The translations under genes and the position numbers were made by a program. The notes under the pieces were generated by a model, which searched no databases, was not told where the DNA came from, and worked only from the letters and a program-made list of their open reading frames with translations. Of a stretch of DNA of 64,000 nt, positions 32,640 through 44,635 are shown in pieces. The DNA is from Rattus norvegicus (lineage: Eukaryota > Chordata > Mammalia > Rodentia > Muridae): positions 84,951,662 to 85,015,661 of the forward strand of contig NC_086027.1 of the NCBI RefSeq assembly GCF_036323735.1, in the 5' to 3' direction. Position 1 is the first letter of the stretch. Each line of letters starts with the position of its first letter.

Positions 32640-34959
32640 GTCAACCATAGGACCACACTAAAATAAACCCTTGGTAATTAGAATCTATGTATAATCCCAA
32701 CTGTCAGTGGTCCATCCTTACATGTTCAAAGACATTGATAAATTATCTGCTTATCTGCTCAATATGTCATTAAAGTTTCCCCTATAATATTTTCTTTTCT
32801 GGGCTTATATTCTTGAGGGCATCATCTGAAAGAAAGCTTTCCAGTTAATTTGAAAATGCTCTACCCCTAAAATGTTTCTTAGCACTGAACTTGATTTTTA
32901 AAAAAAATACATAACTTAATATCTCTGATCTTGGAATATTAGAAAATCAAGGAGTAGATTTTTTTAGACTAGGCAGAATGTGCTATTTGACTTCTAAATA
33001 AGATAAACAGATTGAATCAAACCCTTTCATAGAGATAGTTTAAATTAACTTGTAACTACTTGGTGGAATCAAATTTTAGTTATTTTTTTCTTTTTGCATG
33101 AAAATAATAAAAATGAAGGTAATGAAAACTAAAGTTTCTGAATCTGGCAAATGCCAGCTAATCAAGAGATTTCATCTGCCGTGACTATTTTGAGCAACTG
33201 ATCATTTCCATCCATCAACCCAGCAACCCTGATAAGCCAATCACCTTTTAATCGATGTTGAACCCCTGAAAAGTTGCCATAGATACCAGAGTCTACAGCC
33301 ATCACAACAGAAGGGAAGGTTAGAATTGGAAGTGACAGGTGTATTCATCACAGAGTTAACAAGCCTTTGAAGGGAAAGAGAGAGTTTGTCAGAGTCCTTA
33401 GGCTGGGTATAAAAGATTGCAGAGAACACTCAAACAATTCCCAAAGATCACTTCAAAAGCATGGGGGGAGAGATCCGTTTTTCATTAGATATGCAGGAAG
33501 ATGTTTGCCTGAAATTCTAGCTGCAAGTCCCCAGTCCCTTGAAGTTGTGCTTGGCTGTCAGTTACTAGGGGTCACCAACGAGTTATCTTAAGGAGTGAGT
33601 TTCCTTTTACCTTCCTTTCCGGTTTGTATTAGAAGTAATAAACATAGCTGGGAGCATGGGGCCTGGTTACTGGAACAGGCAATTCTGATTGCACTATCTA
33701 TAATAAAAAAGATTGTGGGAAAAACCCCACCAACAATACAAGAAACGTAACCAGTTGCTGGTTTGGGAATAAAAGAAGGTGGAATTAAGAGGTTGTGTCT
33801 TGAGAGCCACTGTACATAAGCCAGTATATAGAACCAGTGCACATATTGAACGCTCTGAATTTTTGCAAATGGTTGAAAATGAAGGAGGATTATAATATTG
33901 AAATTGAATAGCAGATAGTTGAGCATTCTTTGCTAGGTGGGTCAAGTATGGCCTCATCTCCATATACAGTCAGCAATGGCATTGTGCATAAAAAGGAGAC
34001 CTCACCCATCCTCAAGAGATCACACTGGAGGAGGAGCTGGGAGACCAGCATCCCGATCCTGGCACTACCATGCCATGCCCTTTTCCTAGACACAAGTTCA
34101 CCTGGAGGGTGCAAATGTGAAGATGTCTGTCTACTAAGATTGTTAAAAATGTCATTGTTCTCTGATGTCCTTTGAGTCTAAGGTGATTGATTCATACATA
34201 AGTGCACAGCCGACCATGGTGCATGGGCTGCCTGTGTGGTCTGTCTCTTTTCAGCTGTGCTCAGTTATATCATATGTGTCTCAGGAAGCCCTGTGCACTG
34301 TTATTATTCCTGCTTCTAAACTGTGTCTTAAAGTATGAGAACCACAGAAGCAAACTGGTTGAAACAGGTTGATTAGTGAGAAAATGCATTTCCAAGTAAA
34401 CTCCTAGTGGACATTCAGTACCTCATATATGGATGTGTAGGTAACATGGGTCCCGTGCAGAGTTGTTTCCTTGGCTTGCTTAGTCTGGACAGAAGAATCC
34501 TGGCCCCAGGGGTCACTTGGCCAAGCTTTGTGTTCCTTCCCTTTTTAGTCCCTACAGGGGGATCTTTATTTGGAACTTTGTTACAGAAAGATGAGCTGGA
34601 AAAAAATCAGTGTTAGGGAATAAACCATTGACAAAGAGTTAGTTTGATCTCATAGTTGGTATATATAATCCATCTGCAAATTAATAACTCAGTGCAGGTC
34701 TCTCCCTAAGTACTTCTGATTTCTCCTCTTCCGGCTCAGATCATGGCTCTGGTGACTTATGGCTCACTGGCGTAGTTCTAAGTATGGCTTCCATTGTTCT
34801 ACCACTTCAACCCTTCCCACCCTCTGCACAGCCAATAATCTTAAATGCCTTGAAAAAAATGTTTTAATGCCTCGCCAGCCTACATGTCTAATCTACTTTA
34901 ATGGAATTGTGTTATAAATCTTATTCTATTACTTGCATTTTTGTATTCAACAAGTAATT
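32640..34959. other. unique sequence, nothing recognised
   Basis: AT-rich from 32640 to about 33150, mixed beyond. The 112-residue minus-strand frame at 33588-33926 and the other short frames have no recognisable domain. I cannot exclude very old repeats. Confidence 0.5.
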
Positions 34960-35175
34960 ATAGTTCAGTCTTTATGTTACATGCCTTCCTCTCTCTCTCA
35001 TTTGATATTCATTTAGCAAAAGTTGCTGGTAACATAGTATGTGACAGGAGCTGTGTTCTTAGTGAGAACAGGCATTGGTGAGCCCCGCCAAACAAGATCT
35101 CTGTTCTCCTAGAAACCACATTCTACTTAAATTAAATAGACAATAAATGAACAAACATATAGGCATGTGACATGT
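34960..35175 (-). mobile_element. L2-like fragment, antisense
   Basis: gatattcatttagcaaaagt, gtatgtgacaggagctgtgt and aaatagacaataaatgaaca follow antisense L2 ("tactatgtgccaggcactgt...agacaataaacaaataa"). Divergence is high. Confidence 0.5.
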
Positions 35176-35789
35176 GATAGTGTTTTGGTCAATAATGAAT
35201 GACCTGCATATATACTAGTAGTCCCACCACAGTGATAAAGAGCTGAAAAGTTCCCACTGGCTGGCTGTGCTGTGGCCATTACAGTGTCATAGCATATCGT
35301 ATTATTCGTGCATGCGGTGATGCCTATATAAGCAAACCTTCTGTTCTTCTAGTCATGGAAAAGCATGGCAATGTAATTGGTTTCAGTACACAATACTTGG
35401 TGATGAATAGTTCTGTTACTGGCTTTTGTTTCCCTGTTCTACAGTTTCAATCATTGTTACTGTGTGGACGCTTTGTACTTACAGGACGAAAGTCTGCTGT
35501 AAGGCAGTCTGTTGTGTTTTCCTGGCAAGAGCTCGTCCATCTTATGTTTACGTTTCCTTTCGACGGCCATCAAGAGGCCACACGGAGTGATTGACCTGCA
35601 CTGTCTAGGCTTTTATAATTACTCCATGATGTTTGCATAATGGCAAAATAGCCTAGGGATGGACGCAGTTCTCAGGACAGACCCCTGTTGTTAAGCAATG
35701 CAATTGTCAACCAAGAAATTTGGGAGAATGATCAAAGTCCTATGCAGAATAAAAGTTAAAGAGTTGCTGGTTTCTGGAGGTCTTGTACA

Positions 35790-35960
35790 CAGAGAGGTTG
35801 GCTCGGCCAGGTCCTTACAGGCAGGTCGCATTTGAGCTTTGTCCTAGGGAAGAAGGATGTGCCAGGCAGAGGGTACAGAGGCATTAATTAAAAAATATAT
35901 ATGTGTTTAGAAGCAAAAGGATGACCTGAGCAATTGGTGAATGCCTTCAGCAGGAGGTAC
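35790..35960 (-). mobile_element. L2-like fragment, antisense (possible continuation)
   Basis: tcgcatttgagctttgtcct, then ggatgtgccaggcagagggt and acagaggcattaatt, recall antisense L2 further upstream in the element ("catttgagcaaagacctg...ttccaggcagagggaacagc"). It may belong to the same insertion as 34960-35175. Confidence 0.5.
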
Positions 35961-36980
35961 TGAGGACATTCTGATGGACTTATTGTCTCTCTACCTTGTT
36001 CTTTTTCCCAGATGTGGACAGAGGGTACCAGCCATGGGGCAGAGCCACTGAGTCTCTACGTGTTCTTTCTCAACAGCAGTGGCTCCTTTCCCTTCCCTCC
36101 CAACAGACACCGATGGTGTTGATGTACCAGGCGCAGCACTGAGCACCAGGGCCATACTGCTCAGCCCTGTCCTTACCCCTCTGTAACTTGTCACACCAGC
36201 TTTCGTCCTTTGCATTTGGGGATGACCCATCTCCTGTGGCCCTCCCCATCCTTCCCGAAGCTTCCCGGCCATGGGCGAAGCACTGGACTCCCTTCTCCGT
36301 GTCCCCAATATGTCACCATCCACCCTTTATTCTCTCGCTTCTTCCTGGTCACTGATCAGACTTTCCATCCGCCAAAGGCTATTCAGAAGGATTTTATTTT
36401 ATTTAGTCTTTTACTAGGGCAATGAGAAATGCACACATTAATAAGATGATATTTGCTAAAAAGGAAAAAACAAAATTAGAAATCCAGCTGAGTTTCACAA
36501 CATCAAGATGTGCTAATCAGGGTTCCCCAAACCAAGAGTACACCGGGCGGAATATGTTTATGGTTTGCTGGCACAGAGGCCGTAACCTGATCAGAGTGAG
36601 CGGCGTCCTGCCTAGGGACAGGGAGTGCCTGGATGTTCATTTATGAGAGGGTTGTTTAGAAGACTCCGTACTTTCTCATGGGTTCGAATCTGTAACTTTA
36701 AACAGAAACCACTTGTGAGGCCACAGTTTATCTGATATGCTGCCCAAGTTGCCCCTAGGTAGTGTAAAACCTTGCCAAACCTCACAGTATCTCCTTTCCC
36801 AGCTCCGTTCCCCCAGCAGTTAATCTGGTTATTGTCAGGTCTCTTCCTACTTAAGCAAGCCACCTCGATGCCCACTGTCCCCTCCACGTATGACCATCTA
36901 CATGAGATTGCTGGTTGGTAATGGGATTGACTGTAGCTCTGTCCTGTCCCTCAACAATGGTTCCTGGGGCCAGAGTGAGT
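35961..36980. other. unique sequence, nothing recognised
   Basis: Somewhat more GC-rich around 36000-36320, but not CpG-rich. No exon, repeat or RNA gene recognised. Confidence 0.45.
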
Positions 36981-36984
36981 CCAG

Positions 36985-37320
36985 AGTCTCAACCCAGGGA
37001 CTGAAGTATGTGAGGCTTCTCTTTCAAACTCTAAGCATCCTTGTCTGTCACCTTGCTCTTTCCACTTCTCTGAGGTCTCCTCTCCTCTCCTTGTCTGCCT
37101 GAAAATTGCCTCTCCTTTTTCAGTGTTTACCGGAAGTGTTCTAGACCCCCATCACTCATCCCAAGGTAGGGAGTCCTTCGTTTCTTCTGTAATATTATCG
37201 GTGTTCCGCTCATGTGCTTCTTCAGTTGGATGCTGATCTTCTTAGCAACAGAAACTGCATCTTCCTCCTTTGTGTTTCCAGATGCACAGTGAAGGCGGGC
37301 AGCCTGTGTTTGCATGGCCG
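36985..37320 (+). mobile_element. possible L2 fragment, sense
   Basis: Blocks such as cacttctctgaggtctcctc and agcaacagaaactgcatctt, then tttccagatgcacagtgaag, recall sense L2 ("agggcagggactttgtct...tatccccagcgcc"). Weak. Confidence 0.35.
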
Positions 37321-37466
37321 TGGTGCTGGGACCAGGACTGAGAAAGAGAATGACCCTTCCTTCTGACATGGGGATCCACATGTCTATCTGAAGGGGTAAG
37401 ACCTGAGGCGGGGGCTTTAGGTGGAAAAGTATTGGTAAATCTTTAGATAGGCAGATCTCTAAGTGG

Positions 37467-37818
37467 TTGTATGTGTTTATGTGTACATGTATATGTGCAT
37501 GTTTGTGTATGTTTGTGTGTATGTGTATGTGTGTATGTGTTTGCATATGTATGTTTGTGTATGTGTGTTTGTGTATATATGTATGTGTGTTTGTATGTGT
37601 ATGTGTCTATATGTGTATGTGTTTATGTGTTTGCATGTATGTGTTTGTATATGTATATGTATGTGTATGTTTGTAAATGTGTGTGTATATCTGTGTATGT
37701 GTTTGTATATGTGTATGCTTCTGTGTGTTTGCCTGTGTATGTGTCTGTGTGTATATGTGTATGTGTGTCTTTAAGTGTGTGTGTGTATCTGTGTGTCTGT
37801 GAGTGTGTATGTGTTTAC
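37467..37818. repeat. TG-rich TATG/TTTG degenerate array
   Basis: About 350 bp of GTGT mixed with TATG and TTTG units, with no long pure run. Open frames of up to about 120 codons through it consist of Val/Cys/Met/Tyr only and are artefacts in all three frames. Confidence 0.97.
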
Positions 37819-37879
37819 AGGCTGTGTCCTAGGATTTGAGTTGGGGGTACTAAGGGAAATAAGCCTGCGAAGTCAAGCC

Positions 37880-38110
37880 AAAGCTTCAAATGCCAGACTA
37901 AAGCATTTTATTACTCTCATACCATAGGGAACTCCAAGTGTTATTTGAACCTGGAAATGACATAATCCTAAAGCTACTCACATGGGATTGACACAGTCCA
38001 AAAGGTGCTTTGGAGCACTAATTGGCCCATTGAACCTAGGTTGATGTGGAAGAGAGCACAGGCAGGAAAGGAAACTGAGAATGACAGGACTAGCCCTGGA
38101 ATGAAAGGGT
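37880..38110 (-). mobile_element. L2-like fragment, antisense
   Basis: gccagactaaagcattttat, accatagggaactccaagtg, gaacctggaaatgacataat and cctaaagctactcac follow antisense L2 ("ttttattctaagtgagatgggaagcca...gagtgacatgatctg...ggatcactctgg"). Confidence 0.5.
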
Positions 38111-38688
38111 AAAGTTAGCATGCTGGAGGGCCAGAGGGATGTGAGCATCAAAGCTTGCCCCAGCTCGGGCTCTGTTAAGCATCAGGCATGCCTTGAGGTA
38201 TCTTCTCGGTGGTCATGTCTTTGGGTCAATCATAGTTCTGCTAGGCTGAGTCCAATGCTGTGGATTATACAAAGAAACCAAGAGGAAGAAGGACTGAGCT
38301 AAGATTTCCAGCAGTGAAAGAAGCTGGACCCTCCCATCCACCATGGGTGACTCTTTCTTCCAAGGTAGAATGGAGATTTGACTTTTCTACTGATGCTAAC
38401 ACAGTCATGATCAGCAGAGCTCCTCCTCTATTCAAATTCATCTTCTGGGCATGAGATTAACAGTCTAATTAGGTACAAAGTATATGTTTCAACTACTCAG
38501 AAGTGGATAATGGAAGCCGAATGGTTCTTGGGACTTTACCTTGTTGAGTGTATAGCCTTGGTGACATATATACTGCATCTATACCCAGAGGCCAAGCAGG
38601 GCAACCTGATGTCCAGGGTTGGAGGTGGTATTCTTATTAACTGTATCCAAGCCCTAATTGCTGATAGGTAGATTGCTATCACTGATTT
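38111..38688. other. unique sequence, nothing recognised
   Basis: No gene or repeat recognised. Confidence 0.45.
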
Positions 38689-38928
38689 TATGTATGTGTG
38701 CTCACACGTGTAGAAGTCACACGTTGGCATTGGTGTCTTCCTTAGTCACACTTCATCCTATTTCCTTGGGAGAAGGTCTCTCGCTGAACCTGGAGTTTGT
38801 TCTCTAGTGTTGGGGTCATAGGCATATACTGCTACATCCACATTTTTACAAGAATTCCCAGGATCTAAACAGGCCTTAATGCTAGTGTGGTAGGCACTTC
38901 ACTAATTAAGCCATCCTTCCAGTTCCTG
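38689..38928 (-). mobile_element. B4-class SINE, antisense
   Basis: atgtatgtgtgctcacacgt, cattggtgtcttccttagtc, gagaaggtctctcgctgaac, ttctctagtgttggggtcat, tactgctacatccacatttt and aattaagccatccttccagt fall in antisense B4 order. A CA array follows beyond the head, so this array is not its tail. Confidence 0.8.
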
Positions 38929-38943
38929 ATCCCCCCTCCCTCG

Positions 38944-38944
<1 letters not shown>

Positions 38945-38991
<47 letters not shown>
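38945..38991. repeat. (CA)n microsatellite
   Basis: An uninterrupted CA run of about 23 units just beyond the 5' head of the preceding antisense SINE. Confidence 0.98.
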
Positions 38992-38993
<2 letters not shown>

Positions 38994-39300
38994 TGGAAAG
39001 AGACATCACATTGGCTTCCTACTTCCATTGAGCTGTGAGGGACAGTATTAGACAATCTTACATCCTGAACCCCTGAACCACTCTATTATTCTCATGCCTT
39101 TTTGGTACCAGTTTCATGTAGATGTCCTGACAGGGTCCTTCCCAGTGACAACACTTATTACTATTTCTCCAACAGTAGGTTTAAGTATGTCAGCACTCAA
39201 GCATGTGTTGCTTGGGAGTAGAATGAATTGTTTTTCTTCCCTCTTCTCCCTTAACTCCTCTGTTCACTCTCCTCCCCTCATCTCTTTCCTCCCTTTTCCT

Positions 39301-39438
39301 TTTTGAGACAGGGTCTCATTCTATAGGTCAGGTTGTCCCAGATTTTACTATGTCTCAGACCAGGCTGGTCTAGACTTTATGGTAATCTTTCTGTCTTTGC
39401 CTCCTGAGTATTAGGATTACAAACGTGACCCACCATGT
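39301..39438 (-). mobile_element. B1 SINE, antisense
   Basis: tttttgagacagggtctcat, tctataggtcaggttgtccc, gaccaggctggtctagactt, ctgtctttgcctcctgagta and ttaggattacaaacgtgacc give an almost complete antisense B1. Confidence 0.9.
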
Positions 39439-39439
39439 C

Positions 39440-41019
39440 CAAGCTGAAAGGTCTACATTTAAGAGATCCAATTTCTTCAACACCCAAGGCCTCTCTACCG
39501 TCTGCCCAAGGGCCATGTTTCTGGCTCTAGGCTTTCTTTCCACGCTATCTCCTGTTTTGCTAAAATGTAGTGTACAATGTTCATGGAATTTTATGCCCTC
39601 GGAAGGGTATAGATTTTCCCTTTGGCTCATGGAAGAGTAGAAAAAAATGGCTGACAGAAGCCAAGCCTGGTATTTTTCAGTTGTTCCCTAGGCATACTTG
39701 AGTCCTGGGTTCTGATCAGTTGTGAACAGTAACAGGCCTGCTGTGGGCACGGCAGAGTGGATTGGAGGAAGATCAAGGGTAGAGAAGATGGGTTGTCCAA
39801 GAGGACCTATCATCAGTGAACTGAAGTGGCAGTTCTAAAGTGTGATCTCTGGACTGTCAGCCTGGGTGTCACTATGGATCAGGTTGAGAATGTACCTCAC
39901 CCTCTAGAAGCCACACTCAGAACCTCTGAGGGCAATTCAAAAGCCATATTTTGATAACTCCTCTAGTGGATGCCAGGGGAAGTTGGAGGTCTCTGTGGTT
40001 CGTATGACTGGATCAGCGACTCGAAGTTGATTGCTCAATTGAACCATCTGGGGAGCTTTTAGGAACCTTGGCATTTGGTGTTTAAGTGACATGCTGATAC
40101 CATTGAACTGAAACCTCAGAAGGTGAGCTCTAGACCACAATTTTAAAAAAGTATTATTGTTATGTGGGATAGGAGAGCCTACGGAAAATAAGCATGGAGG
40201 CTAACGCATAACTTGTGGTATTGGTTCTCTTTAAACGGGTTCTGAGGTAAGTGTCTTCAGCTGCCTTTTCACCTTGCCAGCCCCTAGATGTCCTTCGTTT
40301 GTTTTTGTTTTAAGCTTCTCATATAATTCCCATGTGCTGTAAAAGCTGAAGATTCCTGTGCACAGTGGTTTGAAAGTATTTACACCCACCCACCTTCCCC
40401 CCTCCTCTCCTGCCTTCTTCCTCTCCCCAACAGCAGGCAGCAGGATGCTTCCAAGAACTTTAAAAACACTGCCTCCATAGAGTCCTGCATTTCTTGCACA
40501 CATCTGTTTTAATGTGAATATGTTAATAACTTGTCCACTTCCCCCCTTTTTTTCTCTAGTGTGTAGGTCACTCTATATGATTTTCACCTGGCTTGGACGA
40601 AGCTTTTAGGAGCTGAGTAAGAGCACTGCGGGTATTTGGAAGTTAATCCAATGGCCGTCTAGAGAATTCCCCAACTCATCTCCATAGAAACTTTTCTGCA
40701 AGTCCCTTTGGCTTTCATCTGACATAGTCCTGGGCGTTACTATGTAAAACTGACTTTGACCCAGAGAGGAGAAATATCATTGTATTACTTGGCCTTTTGA
40801 GTCCCTCTCTAGTCTATCATAGGCTGTAGAAAATAAAACAAAGCAAGATAAAACAATGAATTAAAAAAAGAAACAGAAAACCAAGAGAGCTTTCTATATC
40901 TAAAATTGAAAACGTGTGGGTATGGCGGCACCCATGCTCTGAAATGGACTTGCCCTGAATGGCTATTGAAATCTCAGGTTGTTCGTGAGTCGTGAGGTTT
41001 AACAGTGCCTCTTCCAGAT
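39440..41019. other. unique sequence, nothing recognised
   Basis: No gene or assigned repeat. Confidence 0.45.
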
Positions 41020-41130
41020 CTGGCAAACCAGGCCCAGTGAGGGTTCACTGAGCCCCAAATCACACAGCAAATTAGCTGCAGAGTCCATACCAGAAACCCA
41101 ATCTCCTAACACTCGCTTGGGGGCCCTGCC
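41020..41130 (-). mobile_element. MIR SINE, antisense
   Basis: ccagtgagggttcactgagc, ccaaatcacacagcaaatta and gcagagtccataccagaaac, then ccaatctcc, match antisense MIR ("gcccaaggtcacacagctagtaagtggcagagctgggattcgaaccca"). Confidence 0.65.
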
Positions 41131-42895
41131 CTCCATGATCATGCTTCCTTTTCTATATTTAATGCTCTTTTTGCCAACACGGGATTTATTCCATCCTGCC
41201 CTCCTCCAAGGTCTTTATTTTTATTAAGGAAATGTCTGTTTTATTTTTTAAGTGGCTGATAGCCCTCATCAATTAAGAAATCGAGATGGTTTTGAGGACG
41301 CATTAAGTCGTTTTTTATATATGCTGGAAAATGAGTCCGTAAAAGTCTAATGTGGGGTAATGAGATGTCAGAAGTCACAGAGAGGAGAGGATCGGTGTAT
41401 AATCACAGAGCCTCTGATGCTTGCTCTGGAATTTTCCAGGATTTTTGGAGCGCTTTCATTGTTTATGTTTTATTGGTTGTATCAAAATTGACATGTAAAA
41501 CCCAAATGGCCATAATTTTCCATTTGGGTCCATGACTCAGAACACTGAGAATCTTTCTAGAGCCTTTTAACCATTTACCACACCTTTAATGGGCGAAAAG
41601 GTTCAAACTCCTTTTATTTACTTTTTTCACATGTTTTATACTTTCTGGGCTTCTCAGTGGCAGCTGTAAAAAGGGCTTTTCATGTGCTCATTTAGTTCTG
41701 TAATTTGTCTAAACTGAGGCCGTTTCTCTCTTTTCTAATGCCTGCCCAGCTGTCACTGTTGCCTGCTAAAGTGATTTTTCTCTATTATGTTGTCACCTTA
41801 CACTCCCAGAGGGTCTTATCCTGCAGGCCTCACATGCATGGAACTTGCATTAAAGTCATTGGAAGTTTTAAGTTGTAAGAATGTGTGTTTGGGGCCCAGG
41901 GAAAGGGACCTGACTGTTTTTGAAATGGTGGGTTCAGGAGCGGTGACCTATACTGTGGTCAGCATGCCGGATTCTGGCTTATCTCTCATCTCCCCAGGGA
42001 CCTTACGGCTCTGATATGACCCAAGGCTGGAGGACTTTGGTGGCTGACTTTTCATCCATCCCAAGGGTGGCTTTCCAGAGTATCATATTCCAAAGCCTGT
42101 TCCTTCTTCTGTGATGGTGCCAGTCAAAGATGCTATCAAAAGTTGGAGAGGGGCAAGGGGGAGCAAGGGACACATTGTATTAGATTCAATGCTTGCTTTG
42201 TGTTTGGATCCAACACACGTGAAGGAAGACTCCTGGCTTGGTCTGTGTACAGAAGCCTGCATTTTGCAATTCTGTGACTTTTTTTTCTCCTGGTGGCTTG
42301 GTTCTGTTTGCTTACGGCTTCGAAGTGTATGTTTAATTGATCTCCTGTGAACAGATCAGGACAAAGAGGTTCTTGGGCTTCAATGTTCCATCTCTTATCA
42401 TTTCAGTAGATACCTCATTCTTTAAGCATTGAAAAGGCTATATCTTTCAGATGGCCTCCAGCAACATCCAGGGTCTCTCTGAGACCATTCTCAGACCTCA
42501 GAGAGAAGGGCGGAGGCCAAGGATGCATGGGGACCTGGAGGGCCAGTAACTCAAGATTGACTAAAAGGGAAAAAAGACTTTTTGCACAGAGTAGGGTTCT
42601 CTGAGCCATGAGAATATGGGCTACCTTTGTATACAATCTGAAATTTGGGCAGAAAGAGTGAGCTTTGTCCCTTGTCACTTTCGGGCACCCTGAGTACACT
42701 CAGTGGGTCAGTTTCTGGTCCAGGTAATATTTCCAGTTCCTCCATGTAGCTTTGTTTCCAGGGGTCACCACATGGCAGAAGGTAGCTTAGGAGCTATGAC
42801 TGAGCTAGGAACAACCTCCACAGAGGTACTGACTCCACAATCCAAGGACTACAGGTGGCCCAGGAGGCTGGGGGAAATGCACAGAAGATGTGCTA
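41131..42895. other. repeat-poor unique block
   Basis: No repeat class or gene recognised. 41200-41560 is AT-rich, with homeodomain-like cores such as CATCAATTAAG, and is a reasonable place to look for conserved non-coding sequence. The sequence alone does not prove function. Confidence 0.45.
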
Positions 42896-42900
42896 AGAGG

Positions 42901-43284
42901 TGTGGTGGTTTGAATGAGAACGACCCCCAAAGTTCATATATTCGAATGGTTAGTCACCAGGGAATAGCATTATTTGAAAGGATTAGGAGGTGTGGGTTTG
43001 TTGGAAGAAGTGTGTCACTTGCTGTGGGCTTTGCGATTTCAAAAGCCCAAGCCAGCCAGCCCTGGGGTCTCTTTCCCTTCCCACCGCCTGTAAATCCAGA
43101 TGTAGAGCTCTCAGTTACTTCTCCAGCGCCACGTCTGCCTGCCTACCACCATACCATGCTCCTCACCATGATGACAACAGGTAAGCGTCGGAAACTGCGA
43201 GCAAGCGCCAATGACATGCTTTCCTTTCTAAGAGTTGCTGTGGTCGTGGTGTCTCTTCAGAGCAGTAGAACACTGACTATGACA
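42901..43284 (+). mobile_element. ORR1-like MaLR solo LTR with 5-bp target duplication
   Basis: Begins tgtggtggtttgaatgagaa. Diagnostic ORR1-type blocks follow: gaaaggattaggaggtgtgg, gaagaagtgtgtcacttgct, gatttcaaaagcccaagcca, tctccagcgccacgtctgcc. It ends gtggtcgtggtgtctcttca then agaacactgactatgaca. It is flanked by identical AGAGG at 42896-42900 and 43285-43289, so both LTR ends are intact. The provirus interior is absent, indicating LTR-LTR recombination. The 227-residue open frame across it is fortuitous. Confidence 0.93.
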
Positions 43285-43727
43285 AGAGGTATTGCGATGC
43301 CACATGACTTTCATAAAATAACCAAGCAAATGAGGCCTTTGTCTTTTAAATGTGGAGTGACAGTTGACACTCAGACCCATTTTTGAGTAGTCTGCAGGAA
43401 GGGCGCTGGTGGAGGGGAAACCCATGAAGTCCCAACCATGTCTTATTACCACCCGTTCCTCCTCTGACCCTGTGTTTAAGCTGCTTCCTGAGGCCAGACC
43501 TGGTGCAAGGCTGGGCTCCCATCACTACATGTACCTAACTACTCTTCAAACAAAATGCCTTCCCAGAGGCAAACTTGATTTGTTGGTTAGATATTTAGTT
43601 GTGTTTCCAGAGCTACTGACCCTGAACTCGCTGTTCCCAAGGGATCTATACCACTATGGGTTTTGTTTATGTGTTGATTTACAGTAGATATGGAGGTGTA
43701 GACGTCTCAGTGACGCCTCAGGACACC

Positions 43728-43812
43728 AATACACTTATATTTGCGTGAGTCTTTGAGCAGAGTTGTAGCACTAATATACTCATCTGTGTGAGTCTTTGAG
43801 CCGAGTCATAGG
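43728..43812. repeat. imperfect tandem duplication, period about 43-45 bp
   Basis: Two adjacent units share gtgagtctttgagc then gagt-gtag/gagtcatag. The first is 43728-43768 and the second 43773-43812, differing by several substitutions and a 2-bp gap. Confidence 0.75.
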
Positions 43813-44112
43813 ATGATTCTTGATCAAATTCGTAAGACATTAAGTATTGCATAATGGACAATGTTAGTTCCAAAATCAGAAGGAAAAAAAAACCCACCAC
43901 AAAACAAACCGACAAACAAGTTGGATCACTTCTCATTTTGAACTGTATGTCATGGAATAAGTTATTCACACTGTGGACCTGTTTCATCTCTATACTTCTA
44001 GAGATGGTATGAGGGTCAAATGTTTTCTATACATGTGATACATTTAAACATCATGTAACACATGTCTCAATGTATTCTTGTGTTTGTAGATGCATATAAA
44101 AATCATGTACAT

Positions 44113-44340
44113 TGAAGGCTGGAGAGATGGCTTAGTGGTTAAGACCACTGGCTGTTTCTAGAGGACCCAGGTTTGACTCTGAATACCCCCGAGGTGGCTC
44201 ACGACAGTCTGTAAGTCCAGTTCTACAGACTCCTTCTGGTCTCTTTGGGCATCAGGTACTTATATGATATATATATATATACATATTTGTATATATATAT
44301 ATATGTAGGCAAAACATTTCTACACATTAAATAAGAAAAA
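44113..44340 (+). mobile_element. B3/B2-class SINE, sense
   Basis: ggctggagagatggcttagt, ggttaagaccactggctgtt, ctagaggacccaggtttgac, ggtggctcacgacagtctgt, ctggtctctttgggcatcag and the A-rich tail show the full B3 order. A TA/TATATA array (44262-44304) has expanded in the 3' part. Confidence 0.9.
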
Positions 44341-44407
44341 ATAACAAACCTTGTTTTATAAATATTTTTTTAAAAAATTGACATATAGGTATACTTGAAA
44401 TGACTAC

Positions 44408-44635
44408 TTTTTAAATATTTATTAATTTTTATTTTCTGTGTTTGTATGTGTGACTGAGTATATGTATGTGTCCTATGTACATACAGATGCCCACAAAGGC
44501 CAGAAGAGGGTCATAGGAACCCTTGAGCAGGATTAAGAGGAGGTTGTAAGCCACCATATGGGTGCTAGGAACTGGACCAAGGTCCCCTGCAAGAGCATCA
44601 AGTGCTCTTAATCTCTGTGCCATCACTCCAGCCCT
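44408..44635 (-). mobile_element. B3/B2-class SINE, antisense
   Basis: An antisense A-rich tail and GTGTATG-rich region lead to aaggccagaagagggtcata, gttgtaagccaccatatggg, tgctaggaactggaccaagg and tgctcttaatctctgtgcca, then ctccagccctgg. It lies tail-to-tail with the preceding sense B3. Confidence 0.9.

Noticed and set aside
36000..36320. GC-richer block as a possible promoter or exon
   Set aside because: CpG dinucleotides are few, no open frame has recognisable content, and no paired splice signals could be supported.
37463..37839. Cys/Val-rich open frames in all three plus frames
   Set aside because: They are translations of a TG/TATG array. The same composition appears in each frame.
42703..43386. 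227-codon plus-strand open frame, the longest in the window
   Set aside because: It runs through the ORR1-like LTR and its flanks, with no recognisable protein domain. LTRs do not encode protein in this region.
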